From CAVVEQ01 sp963747315 (lineage in GTDB: Bacteria; Chloroflexota; Anaerolineae; Anaerolineales; Anaerolineaceae): a stretch of DNA of 64,000 nt. The number at the start of each line of letters is the position of its first letter. Positions within the stretch are counted from its first letter, which is position 1. Under the pieces are notes generated by a model. It made no database searches, was not told where the DNA came from, and saw nothing but the letters and a program-made list of their open reading frames with translations. Positions 1-7,898 of this stretch are shown in pieces. Position numbers and translations under genes: made by a program. The stretch covers positions 558,001 through 622,000 of the forward strand of contig CAVVEQ010000013.1 of the NCBI GenBank assembly GCA_963747315.1, given 5' to 3'.

Positions 1-2
1 AT

Positions 3-59
3 ACCCCGGATGATCTTGAAACAAGGCTTCGACTAGCCCTTCAATATTTTTCCACTTGA
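3..59 (+). CDS. C-terminal tail of an upstream gene, probably an ATP synthase Fo/stalk subunit (partial)
   Basis: An open frame enters from the left edge and reads TPDDLETRLALQYFST before a TGA at 57-59. It is followed 52 bases later by atpA, with no promoter-like sequence between. Its position suggests the end of atpF or atpH, the stalk genes that normally precede atpA. The 18 residues visible are too few for family assignment, so identity rests on context only. Confidence 0.4.
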   Translation, partial: TPDDLETRLRLALQYFST

Positions 60-111
60 CGGTTATAATTCGTCACCTCGAACTAAAGAGCGGATTTATT
101 TAGGAGATAGG

Positions 112-1767
112 ATGTCCAATTCTGTGAATTCTTTAATGGGTGAACTGCAACAAAAGCTAAATGACTATTCGCCAGGCATCAACTCCTATGAAGTGGGTAA
201 GGTGGTGGAACTTGGGGATGGGATTGCGCATGTAACAGGCATAAAAAACGCCCGTTCGCAGGAATTAGTCGAATTTGATAACGGTCAGAAGGGGATCGTT
301 TTTAATCTCGAGGAGGATAGATTAGGTGTGATCGTCCTCGGCGATTTTACGGGGATATCTGTTAACTCGATGGTTAAATCGACAGGAAAATTGATTTCTG
401 TTCCAGTGGGATCCGCCATGCTTGGAAGGATCGTCAATGCTCTTGGTGAACCGATCGACGGGAAAGGTCCCATCGCAACCACAACTAGCCGGCCTATTGA
501 GAGGATTGCGCCCGGTGTGTTGGAGCGCCAGGATGTGGATACACCGGTTCAAACCGGGTTGATCGCCATCGATGCAATGATCCCGATCGGAAGGGGGCAG
601 CGAGAATTGATCATCGGCGACCGGCAGACTGGCAAAACCGCCATCGCACTGGATACGATCATCAATCAAAAAGATGAAAACCTGATCTGCATTTATGTTG
701 CAATCGGCCAGAAAAAATCCACCGTAGCCCGAACCGTTGCGATTTTAGAAAAAATCGGTGCGATGAAATATACCGTTGTAGTTTGCTCAACGGCAGATGA
801 CAGCGCGTCTATGCAATATATCGCGCCTTACGCAGGCTGCGCCATTGGTGAAGAGTTTATGGAAAACGGTCAGGACGCGTTGATCATTTACGATGACCTT
901 TCAAAACATGCCTGGGCTTACCGGGAAGTATCCTTGCTTCTCCGCCGTCCTCCTGGACGCGAAGCTTACCCGGGTGATATTTTTTATTTACATTCGCGCC
1001 TGCTCGAAAGGGCATCCAGGTTATGCAACAAATATACGATCGAGCCAGTCGATGAAAAGAAGACCAATAAACCTGACCAAATTCAAGGTGTCATCTTCAG
1101 CGGACCAAAATCCCTTAGTGACGCGGATAGCGCAAGAAAAGCACTCCCTAATCCTGACGAGTTTGAAGTACACAAAATTCAATCCAGCGGTGGATCACTC
1201 ACTGCATTACCAATTGTTGAAACATTATTAGGAGATGTTTCAGCGTACATACCCACAAACATCATTTCGATCACTGATGGGCAGATCTATTTGGAGAACG
1301 GGTTGTTCAATGCAGGTATTCGGCCCGCTATCAATATTGGCATCTCTGTTTCCAGAGTGGGATCCTCCGCGCAAACCAAGGCAATGAAACAGGTAGCAGG
1401 CCGGTTGAGGCTGGATATGGCAAATTTCCGTGAACTGGCGGCCTTCGCCAAGTTCGATTCAGCGCTGGATAAAGCAACCCAGGCTCAACTTAATCGCGGA
1501 CTCCGGCTGCAGGAAGTATTAAAACAGCAACAATACCAACCCATCGCCATGTGTGACCAGGTAATTATGTTATTCGCTGCTACGAATGGGTTTGCGGATA
1601 ATATCCCGGTCTCGGATATAAAAGAATGGTGCAACGGTTTGGTGAAATATATAAGTAATGTACATCCGAAATACCGGGAGGAGATCATTAAGGAAAAAAA
1701 GATCAGCCCGGAGTTGGAAAAAAACCTAAAAGAATCCCTGACGCAATACAACCAGGGTAAGAATTAG
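112..1767 (+). CDS. atpA: F-type ATP synthase subunit alpha
   Basis: Non-catalytic nucleotide-binding subunit of the F1 headpiece on the cytoplasmic face of the membrane. An N-terminal beta-barrel domain (about residues 25-95) leads into the P-loop GDRQTGKT near residue 170, and the C-terminal half carries the signature run PAINIGISVSRVGSSAQT. At 551 residues it is longer than the usual 500-515. The extra length lies mainly at about residues 305-358, between the RAS-RLC segment and GGSLTALP, with some in the C-terminal tail. I recall comparable insertions in other Chloroflexota alpha subunits, but that was not checked. An AGGAG ribosome site precedes the ATG. atpG follows 15 bases downstream. 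The beta and epsilon genes lie about 9 kb away, so the usual alpha-gamma-beta-epsilon order is interrupted. Confidence 0.97.
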   Translation: MSNSVNSLMGELQQKLNDYSPGINSYEVGKVVELGDGIAHVTGIKNARSQELVEFDNGQKGIVFNLEEDRLGVIVLGDFTGISVNSMVKSTGKLISVPVGSAMLGRIVNALGEPIDGKGPIATTTSRPIERIAPGVLERQDVDTPVQTGLIAIDAMIPIGRGQRELIIGDRQTGKTAIALDTIINQKDENLICIYVAIGQKKSTVARTVAILEKIGAMKYTVVVCSTADDSASMQYIAPYAGCAIGEEFMENGQDALIIYDDLSKHAWAYREVSLLLRRPPGREAYPGDIFYLHSRLLERASRLCNKYTIEPVDEKKTNKPDQIQGVIFSGPKSLSDADSARKALPNPDEFEVHKIQSSGGSLTALPIVETLLGDVSAYIPTNIISITDGQIYLENGLFNAGIRPAINIGISVSRVGSSAQTKAMKQVAGRLRLDMANFRELAAFAKFDSALDKATQAQLNRGLRLQEVLKQQQYQPIAMCDQVIMLFAATNGFADNIPVSDIKEWCNGLVKYISNVHPKYREEIIKEKKISPELEKNLKESLTQYNQGKN

Positions 1768-1782
1768 CGGGATCGTTTTTCA

Positions 1783-2673
1783 ATGAGTAATTCCAGGGAA
1801 ATGCGCATGCGGATCAAAAGTATCCGCAATCTTTCACAGGTAACCCACGCGCTGGAGACTATCAGCGCCAGCAAGGTACGCAAGGCAATCCAATCCGTAC
1901 AGGCTACACATCCATACGCAGAGAAAGCCTGGGAGTTGCTGGTCCATCTTAGCAGACAGCCTGCTCATGAAAATTTGCATCCTCTTCTGGTGGAAAAAAC
2001 CTTTGCCAATAAAGTGCTTGCGATCATCGTAAGCAGCGATCGTGGATTAGCTGGGTCTTATGATGTAAACATTACACGGGAGACATTATCATTCGAAAGC
2101 CAACTTGGAATACCGTTTGAATATGTCACAATTGGAAAAAAAGGCAGGGAAATGCTTCGGCGACGGGGGAAACAGATCATTGCTGAGTTCAGCGATATTC
2201 CCATATCGCCCTCTTTCGGTGATCTTTCAGCAATCGGTTACCTGGCTGTAGAGCATTACCTCGATGGCAGTGTTGATCAGGTTTATTTGATCTACACGAA
2301 ATTTCTAAGCAAAGCTGAACAGAAGATAATCGTTGAAAAAATCCTTCCGTTGACAATCCCAACCGCGAGTAACAACGAACTGAATATTAGTGCGGGGAGC
2401 CCCAATGCGGTTTTCATTTACGAACCGGATGAGAGTGCCTTGCTCGACAGCATCATCCCCAAATTTATTTCACTCCAAATTTATCAGGCGATCCTCTCCG
2501 CCTCAGCCAGTGAACAAACTGCCCGGATGATCGCCATGATGAATGCCACAGATAATGCTGATTCCCTGGCACAGTCGTTGAATCTTGAAATGAACAAGAT
2601 GCGCCAGCAGAGCATCACAAGCGAGCTGTTGGATATTGCCGGTGGGGCTGAAGCATTACGGGCACATCAATAG
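1783..2673 (+). CDS. atpG: F-type ATP synthase subunit gamma
   Basis: Central rotor shaft of F1. The N-terminus shows the family helix (MRMRIKSIRNLSQVTHALE). The middle has the Rossmann-like region with SSDRGLAGSYD near residue 85. The C-terminal helix ends with the conserved LNLEMNKMRQQSITSELLDIAGGAEAL. Length (296 aa) is typical. It starts 15 bases after atpA and is surely co-transcribed with it. No atpD follows: the next 320 bases are non-coding and are succeeded by arginine catabolism genes. Confidence 0.97.
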   Translation: MSNSREMRMRIKSIRNLSQVTHALETISASKVRKAIQSVQATHPYAEKAWELLVHLSRQPAHENLHPLLVEKTFANKVLAIIVSSDRGLAGSYDVNITRETLSFESQLGIPFEYVTIGKKGREMLRRRGKQIIAEFSDIPISPSFGDLSAIGYLAVEHYLDGSVDQVYLIYTKFLSKAEQKIIVEKILPLTIPTASNNELNISAGSPNAVFIYEPDESALLDSIIPKFISLQIYQAILSASASEQTARMIAMMNATDNADSLAQSLNLEMNKMRQQSITSELLDIAGGAEALRAHQ

Positions 2674-2994
2674 TTTAAAACCATAGTATTAATCGCGTAC
2701 TAATTGGCATTTAAACAGCTTCAATGTCATTAAAACTTCAGAATTGAATTTCAATAATTCCTTCCAATAAATCTGCATTTCCTACACCTTAAATACACCT
2801 TAATTACAACCATGGATGGATTCATAGTTTTATTAAATCTCTTACGATATGCATAACGAAAAATAGGAGAGATGCGATTCTATTCGAAAGGGTGATGATC
2901 AAATATTTATAAATTATTTAGGTATCGGTCTTTGATATACTTAAAATAACTGGATTATGGAATATTCCGGAAATTTATTCATTTGGAGGTAGAA
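2674..2994. other. Intergenic region between atpG and the arginine deiminase operon, with an 11-bp-period direct repeat
   Basis: This is the longest gene-free stretch in the window (321 bases, AT-rich). No tRNA or ORF with a convincing ribosome site was found. It holds two copies of TACACCTTAA at 2783-2792 and 2794-2803, 11 bases apart start to start, which is one helical turn. The layout is typical of a tandem regulator half-site, and the position suggests control of the downstream arc genes. That role is inference only. A promoter candidate lies further downstream in the region. Confidence 0.5.
2914..2941 (+). promoter_or_regulatory. Candidate promoter of the arcDBA operon
   Basis: A TATACT -10-like hexamer lies at 2936-2941, with a weak TTATTT -35-like hexamer at 2914-2919 and a 16-base spacer. 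The -10 ends 53 bases before the arcD ATG. The -35 match is poor, which would fit a regulator-dependent promoter given the direct repeats 110 bases upstream. Sequence inspection only. Confidence 0.35.
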
Positions 2995-4479
2995 ATGGAA
3001 GCTGCTCAGAAGCCAAAAAAGAAGTTTAGTTTTCCAACCGCTTTTACCATCTTGTTAGGTTTGATTATCGTATTTGCGCTGCTAACCTTCATTATCCCGG
3101 CTGGCCAATATGACTACACCGATGATGGCCAACCCATTCCGGGCACCTATCATACGGTCCCCGCCAATCCGCAACGCCTGAAGGATGCCATACTGGCTCC
3201 CATCAACGGTATGTACGGTATCCAGGATTCGACTGGTTATATAAACATATATAACGACGGCGGGCTTTACGGGGCAATCGATGTTGCCTTGTTCATTCTC
3301 CTCATCGGAGGTTTCCTGGGTGTTAGCATGAAAACCGGTGCTATAGATGCGGGCATCAACGCCGTGGTTAAAAAGCTTGGCTCGCGAGGCAAGCTCCTGA
3401 TCACTGTGATGATGATCATCTTTGCTGCCGGAGGAACCAGCTATGGAATGGCAGAAGAATCCCTGGCTTTTTACCCTTTGATCCTGGCCGCCATGATCGC
3501 ACTTGGATATGACGCTCTTTCAGCTGTCGCGTTGATCATGCTCGGTGCTGGTATCGGTGTTTATGGATCGACCATTAACCCATTTTCCGTGGGTATCGCT
3601 TCGGGAATCGCCGGGATACCACTCGCAGACGGAATTATCTACAGGATCATCCTGCTGATTGCCGGTTCGATCATTGGCATCTTTTTCGTCCGCAGGTACG
3701 CGACAAGCGTCCAAAAGGATCCGTCCAAATCCAAAGTTGCAGATATGAAAGAAGCAAACGAAAAGTTCTTTTTGAAGAGCGGGACCGCCGGTGAGGCGCC
3801 TGAATTAACCCCAAGACGAAAATTTATTCTCACGCTCTTCATGCTTTCGTTTGTAGTGATGGTCATTGGTGTTATCCCCTGGTCGGACCTGGGTATCACC
3901 CGGATCGCCACCCGTTGGTGGTGGTTTGGTGAGTTGGGGGCTTTGTTCATGGTCATGGGTATCGTGATCGGTATCGTCGGCGGGCTTGGCGAAAAAGGGA
4001 CTGTCGACGCATTCATTGATGGTGCCCGCGATATGCTGGGGGTTGCGCTGGTGGTGGCTGTTGCGCGCGGCATTTCGGTGGTCATGTCCAATGGACTGAT
4101 CATCGACACGGTGTTGTATTGGTGCGAACAAGCATTAACCGGATTAACTTCGGTGGCATTCATCAACTCAATCTTCCTGCTCTACATCCCTCTGTCATTC
4201 CTGATCCCATCTTCTTCCGGGTTGGCGACGGTAACCATGCCGATCATGGCACCCCTTGGCAGCTTTGCGGGAATTCCTGAACATCTCATTGTTACCGCTT
4301 ATGCCTCGGCGTCGGGTCTGGTTGCCTTGGTAACTCCCACGTTTGCGGTCGTAACAGGCGGACTAGCCATAGGCCGGATCAGCTTTGCCGTCTGGTGGAA
4401 ATTTGTGGCGATATTAGTTCTACTGCTGGCAGTCCTGGCGATGCTAGTGCTTTCCATTGGTGTTTTGGCAGCAGCATAA
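2995..4479 (+). CDS. arcD: Arginine/ornithine antiporter-type permease (YfcC/DcuC superfamily)
   Basis: Integral membrane carrier of about 495 residues with roughly 12 hydrophobic segments, the first directly after a short basic N-terminus (QKPKKKFSF). The loop PAGQYDY after the first segment and the run PSSSGLATVTMPIMAPL in the second half are typical of the YfcC/DcuC carriers (PF03606). Carriers of this type serve as ArcD in streptococcal arginine deiminase operons. The adjacent arcB and arcA support arginine-ornithine exchange; the substrate is inferred from context. An upstream in-frame TTG exists at 2983, but the GGAGG at 2985-2989 places the start at the ATG at 2995. arcB follows after 42 bases. 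Confidence 0.85.
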   Translation: MEAAQKPKKKFSFPTAFTILLGLIIVFALLTFIIPAGQYDYTDDGQPIPGTYHTVPANPQRLKDAILAPINGMYGIQDSTGYINIYNDGGLYGAIDVALFILLIGGFLGVSMKTGAIDAGINAVVKKLGSRGKLLITVMMIIFAAGGTSYGMAEESLAFYPLILAAMIALGYDALSAVALIMLGAGIGVYGSTINPFSVGIASGIAGIPLADGIIYRIILLIAGSIIGIFFVRRYATSVQKDPSKSKVADMKEANEKFFLKSGTAGEAPELTPRRKFILTLFMLSFVVMVIGVIPWSDLGITRIATRWWWFGELGALFMVMGIVIGIVGGLGEKGTVDAFIDGARDMLGVALVVAVARGISVVMSNGLIIDTVLYWCEQALTGLTSVAFINSIFLLYIPLSFLIPSSSGLATVTMPIMAPLGSFAGIPEHLIVTAYASASGLVALVTPTFAVVTGGLAIGRISFAVWWKFVAILVLLLAVLAMLVLSIGVLAAA

Positions 4480-4521
4480 GAAAAACGGTCCGTTTAATCA
4501 ATTAAAAAGGAGATTTGTGAA

Positions 4522-5523
4522 ATGGCTTACAACTTACGAAACCGAAGTTTTTTAAAGGAACTGGATTTTTCTCCGGAGGAGCTGAAATTTCTATTGAAAC
4601 TTTCAGCAGACTTGAAAGCTGCAAAGTACGGGGGGTATGAGCAGCAGAAATTAAAGGGCAAAAATATTGCCCTTATTTTCGAGAAAACCTCCACCCGAAC
4701 CCGCTGTGCATTTGAAGTTGCTGCTTATGATCAGGGTGCACGCGTCACTTACTTGGGACCGGATGGCTCGCAGATCGGGCATAAAGAATCCATGAAAGAT
4801 ACTGCCCGCGTGCTTGGGCGGATGTACGATGGAATTGAGTACCGCGGCTACGCCCAGGATACAGTTGAAATTCTTGGTAAATACGCCGGCGTGCCGGTGT
4901 GGAATGGTCTGACTGACCAATTCCACCCCACGCAAATGATCTGCGATATCCTGACCATGATAGAGAATTGCGACAAGCATCTCAATGAGATCTCCTATTG
5001 CTACCTTGGAGACGCGCGCAACAACATGGGAAATTCGCTGATGGTTACCGGCTGCAAGCTGGGCATGGACGTGCGCCTCTGTTCTCCAAAAGCCCTCTGG
5101 CCGGAAGAAGAACTGGTAAAAACCTGCAAGAAAATCGCGGCCGAGACCGGCGCCAGGTTGACCCTGACTGAAAGTGTTGAAGAAGGTGTAAAAGGTGTCG
5201 ATTATCTCTATACTGACGTCTGGGTTTCCATGGGTGAAGCCAAAGAAGTCTGGGACGAGCGCATTAAATTACTCAAGGCATACCAGATCAACATGGATGT
5301 GGTGAAGAAAACTGGAAACCCCAATGTCAAATTCATGCATTGCCTCCCGGCATTCCATAATCGTCAGACCAAGGTTGGTGAAGATATCTTCCAAAAGAGC
5401 GGAATGGACGGATTGGAAGTGACCGAGGAAGTATTCGAATCCGAACTCTCGATCGTTTTCGCCCAGGCTGAGAATCGCATGCACACCATCAAAGCGATTA
5501 TGGTCGCTACCCTTGGAGATTGA
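4522..5523 (+). CDS. arcB: Ornithine carbamoyltransferase, catabolic context
   Basis: Interconverts ornithine plus carbamoyl phosphate and citrulline plus phosphate. The carbamoyl-phosphate loop EKTSTRTRCAFEV is near residue 55, HPTQMICD near residue 135 and the ornithine-binding HCLPAFH near residue 275. Length (333 aa) is standard. The protein could equally be called ArgF, since catabolic and anabolic enzymes are not separable by these motifs. Placement between arcD and arcA favours the catabolic direction, in which citrulline is phosphorolysed. AAGGAG precedes the ATG. No other arginine biosynthesis gene is nearby. Confidence 0.93.
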   Translation: MAYNLRNRSFLKELDFSPEELKFLLKLSADLKAAKYGGYEQQKLKGKNIALIFEKTSTRTRCAFEVAAYDQGARVTYLGPDGSQIGHKESMKDTARVLGRMYDGIEYRGYAQDTVEILGKYAGVPVWNGLTDQFHPTQMICDILTMIENCDKHLNEISYCYLGDARNNMGNSLMVTGCKLGMDVRLCSPKALWPEEELVKTCKKIAAETGARLTLTESVEEGVKGVDYLYTDVWVSMGEAKEVWDERIKLLKAYQINMDVVKKTGNPNVKFMHCLPAFHNRQTKVGEDIFQKSGMDGLEVTEEVFESELSIVFAQAENRMHTIKAIMVATLGD

Positions 5524-5581
5524 TCGAATTTCAGTTCAATTTTCTTGCTATGATTCAGAACTAAGGAAAGGATAAAAAACT

Positions 5582-6853
5582 ATGGCAGCATTTGGTGTAA
5601 ATTCCGAAGTTGGCAAGCTCCGCAAAGTGATCGTACACCGACCGGATCTTAGTTTGAAACGATTAACTCCATCCAATCATGACGAACTTCTCTACGACGA
5701 TGTGATTTGGGTGGAACGTGCCCAGTGGGAACACGATCAATTCGTGAAAGCGATGAGGGATAGGGGAGTTGAAGTCTTCTATCACCTGGATCTTCTTAGT
5801 GAGGCTCTGAAAGCTTCCGATGACGGACGCAAGGGGATTATTGAACTTGTAGCATCAGAATATACGGTGGGTTGGTCTCTTGTCGAAGAAGTGCGGGAAT
5901 TCTTATGGAAAATGCCAGCGGACACTCTGGCAAAACACCTCGTAGGCGGTTTGACCTTCGGAGAAATGGTGGCACTTGGTTTTGACCAGGCGAAGTATCG
6001 CCAGATCTCTCTTGGAGCAGCAGCAGTAGATGACCCCGGATACTTCGTCCTGCCGCCTGTACCGAATACCCTTTTCCAGCGGGATCCTTCTTGCTGGCTT
6101 TACAACGGAGTCTCAGTGAATCCGATGTACTGGCCAGCCCGTCGCCGGGAAGCACTGAATATGCTTGCCATTTATCGCTACCACCCCATGTTCCAGGATG
6201 CCGGATTCGAATTCTGGTACCCTGAACAGGAGGATGATGGTGGTTTTAACATCCAGGGTTTCGGTAGGGCTTCCATGGAAGGTGGAGATGTCATGCCGGT
6301 TGGTTACGGAACCGTGGCGATAGGGATGAGTGAACGTACAACCGGGCGAATGATAGAGCTGATCGCGAAAAAGCTTTTTGAAAAAGGTGCCGCGGAACGC
6401 GTAATCGTCGCGGTGATGACCAAAGACCGGGCGCATATGCACCTGGATACTGTTTTCACGCTTCTCAACCGCGATGTTGCAACCGCTTACCCGAAAGTTG
6501 TCAATAATATCCGAGCCATCAGCTTACGCCCGGGCGCAAAACCAGGCGATTTTCGGGTTACCGAAGAGAAAAGCTTCCTTGCTGCAATGGCCGATGCTCT
6601 CAAAGTCCCCAAATTAAATATGGTCGAGACCGGTGGGGATGAATATCAAGCCCAGCGTGAGCAGTGGGATGATGCCAATAATACAGTTGCACTCGAACCC
6701 GGTGTGGTCGTCGCCTATGAACGAAATACATTCACCATCAGCAAGATGCGCGAAGCCGGAGTAGAAGTTGTGACAATCGCTGGCTTTGAGCTTGGCAAAG
6801 GACGCGGTGGCGGACACTGCATGACCTGCCCGATATTAAGGGATGGCCTGTAA
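5582..6853 (+). CDS. arcA: Arginine deiminase
   Basis: Hydrolyses arginine to citrulline and ammonia, the first step of the arginine deiminase pathway. Guanidino-modifying fold motifs are all present: FQRDP near residue 165, MEGGDVMPVG near residue 235, the catalytic His region HMHLDTVFT near residue 280 and the nucleophile Cys in GRGGGHCMTCPI near the C-terminus. Length (423 aa) is a little longer than the 405-415 common in bacteria. It begins 58 bases after arcB and is the last gene of the unit, being followed by a 16-bp hairpin. Carbamate kinase, which would make ATP from the resulting carbamoyl phosphate, is not in the window. Confidence 0.96.
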   Translation: MAAFGVNSEVGKLRKVIVHRPDLSLKRLTPSNHDELLYDDVIWVERAQWEHDQFVKAMRDRGVEVFYHLDLLSEALKASDDGRKGIIELVASEYTVGWSLVEEVREFLWKMPADTLAKHLVGGLTFGEMVALGFDQAKYRQISLGAAAVDDPGYFVLPPVPNTLFQRDPSCWLYNGVSVNPMYWPARRREALNMLAIYRYHPMFQDAGFEFWYPEQEDDGGFNIQGFGRASMEGGDVMPVGYGTVAIGMSERTTGRMIELIAKKLFEKGAAERVIVAVMTKDRAHMHLDTVFTLLNRDVATAYPKVVNNIRAISLRPGAKPGDFRVTEEKSFLAAMADALKVPKLNMVETGGDEYQAQREQWDDANNTVALEPGVVVAYERNTFTISKMREAGVEVVTIAGFELGKGRGGGHCMTCPILRDGL

Positions 6854-6884
6854 AAAAGTATTAAGTAATCCAAAATTAGTAAGT

Positions 6885-6927
6885 TTCCTTTGGTGTGAGT
6901 AATGCAGGATCACTCACACCAAAGGAA
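6885..6927 (+). terminator. Perfect 16-bp hairpin after arcA
   Basis: Arms 6885-6900 and 6912-6927 are exact reverse complements (TTCCTTTGGTGTGAGT and its mate) around an 11-base loop. It lies 31 bases after the arcA stop and 36 bases before the next start codon. No U-tract follows directly; a T-rich run appears about 17 bases later. It is either a factor-assisted terminator or an mRNA-stabilising stem for the arc transcript. Confidence 0.6.
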
Positions 6928-6963
6928 TATGCAGTAGATAATTATTTTTTGGAGAATTGAATA

Positions 6964-7683
6964 TTGATATACGCTGTTTTTTGGGGTGGGCTGGCTGCCA
7001 GCGCTCTTTTGTTAGGCTACTTTTTGGCCAAACGCGGGTTACCAAAAATGGTCACTGGATTGATCATGGGAATCGGTGCCGGCGCATTGATAGGGGCTAT
7101 TGCTTATGAGTTGATTCCCGAAACAGCGTTGGATAAATGGGGCATGGGTTTGCTTTTTGCCCTGGGAGCGCTTACTTTTTTCTTTGGGGATTGGTTAATC
7201 GATCGAAGAGGAGGTGCGAACCGAAAGGGCATCTCGGTCAGCAAGGAAGGCGGATCGGGAGCGGCAATTTTTATCGGTACGCTACTCGATGCCATACCTG
7301 AATCCATCATAATGGGAATGAGCATCGCCCTCGGCGGGGTCATTAATGTCGCCATCCTAGCGGCTGTGTTTATATCCAATTTACCGGAAGGAGCAGCGGG
7401 TACCATTAACCTGAAAGCGGCTGGATACTCACAGAAACGAATATTCTGGATGTGGATGCTCCTGGTGATATGCTCAGCAGTCTGCGCAGGATTAGGTTAC
7501 TTCTTGGTCTTTAATTTTCCGGGAGCAGACGGGAAATATGCCCAGGCGTTTGCAGCAGGTGCGATGCTTACCATGCTTACAGACGCAATGATACCGGAAG
7601 CATTTGAGCATGGAGGAATGTTCACCGGTTTATTCACCGTGATGGGATTCCTGCTGGCGGCGGTTTTATCAATCGCTCAGTAG
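6964..7683 (+). CDS. ZIP-family metal permease
   Basis: A 239-residue membrane protein with about seven to eight hydrophobic segments and a short charged cytoplasmic loop (about residues 78-97). The paired motifs DAIPESIIMG and NLPEGAAGT match the two conserved ZIP transmembrane segments. The histidines usually found there (HxxPEG type) are replaced by Asp and Ser/Asn, as in a known ZIP subgroup whose metal is uncertain. The start is TTG at 6964, chosen because GGAG sits nine bases upstream and no ATG fits. It follows the arcA hairpin, so it is probably transcribed separately. Confidence 0.8.
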   Translation: MIYAVFWGGLAASALLLGYFLAKRGLPKMVTGLIMGIGAGALIGAIAYELIPETALDKWGMGLLFALGALTFFFGDWLIDRRGGANRKGISVSKEGGSGAAIFIGTLLDAIPESIIMGMSIALGGVINVAILAAVFISNLPEGAAGTINLKAAGYSQKRIFWMWMLLVICSAVCAGLGYFLVFNFPGADGKYAQAFAAGAMLTMLTDAMIPEAFEHGGMFTGLFTVMGFLLAAVLSIAQ

Positions 7684-7767
7684 GTTTATTTTTATAATAT
7701 GGAACATAATATTTATCCCCCATATTGGCGATTGAAAATGAGAAAAAACACTGGAAAGGAGGCTGTC

Positions 7768-7839
7768 ATGTCCAAAGATAAAGATAAGAAATCAAAGAAG
7801 AAAGATAAGAAAGAGAAAAAAGATAAGAAGAAAAAATAG
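7768..7839 (+). CDS. Lysine-rich 23-residue micro-ORF with strong Shine-Dalgarno
   Basis: The ORF encodes 23 residues, 15 of them lysine, in a K/D/E/S-only composition. AAAGGAGG lies at 7755-7762, six bases before the ATG and among the best ribosome sites in the window. The stop is followed 59 bases later by ppk2, whose product also begins with a lysine-rich stretch (MAKDKKKKKNGKEKK). The reading frame is clean, but an ORF this short could be chance, a leader peptide, or a detached basic tail. No function can be assigned. Confidence 0.5.
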   Translation: MSKDKDKKSKKKDKKEKKDKKKK

Positions 7840-7898
7840 GGAAAAGTGATTCCCATTCGAGATCAAGATTTGTTCGTTTATGAAGAATCGAGGCACCA

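Noticed and set aside
3639..4166. Minus-strand ORF of 175 codons inside arcD
   Set aside because: Antisense shadow of a transporter with clear family motifs. Composition is low-complexity Met/Thr/Pro.
6885..6927. Terminal inverted repeat of a mobile element
   Set aside because: The two arms are only 11 bases apart and no transposase is present. A hairpin is the better reading.
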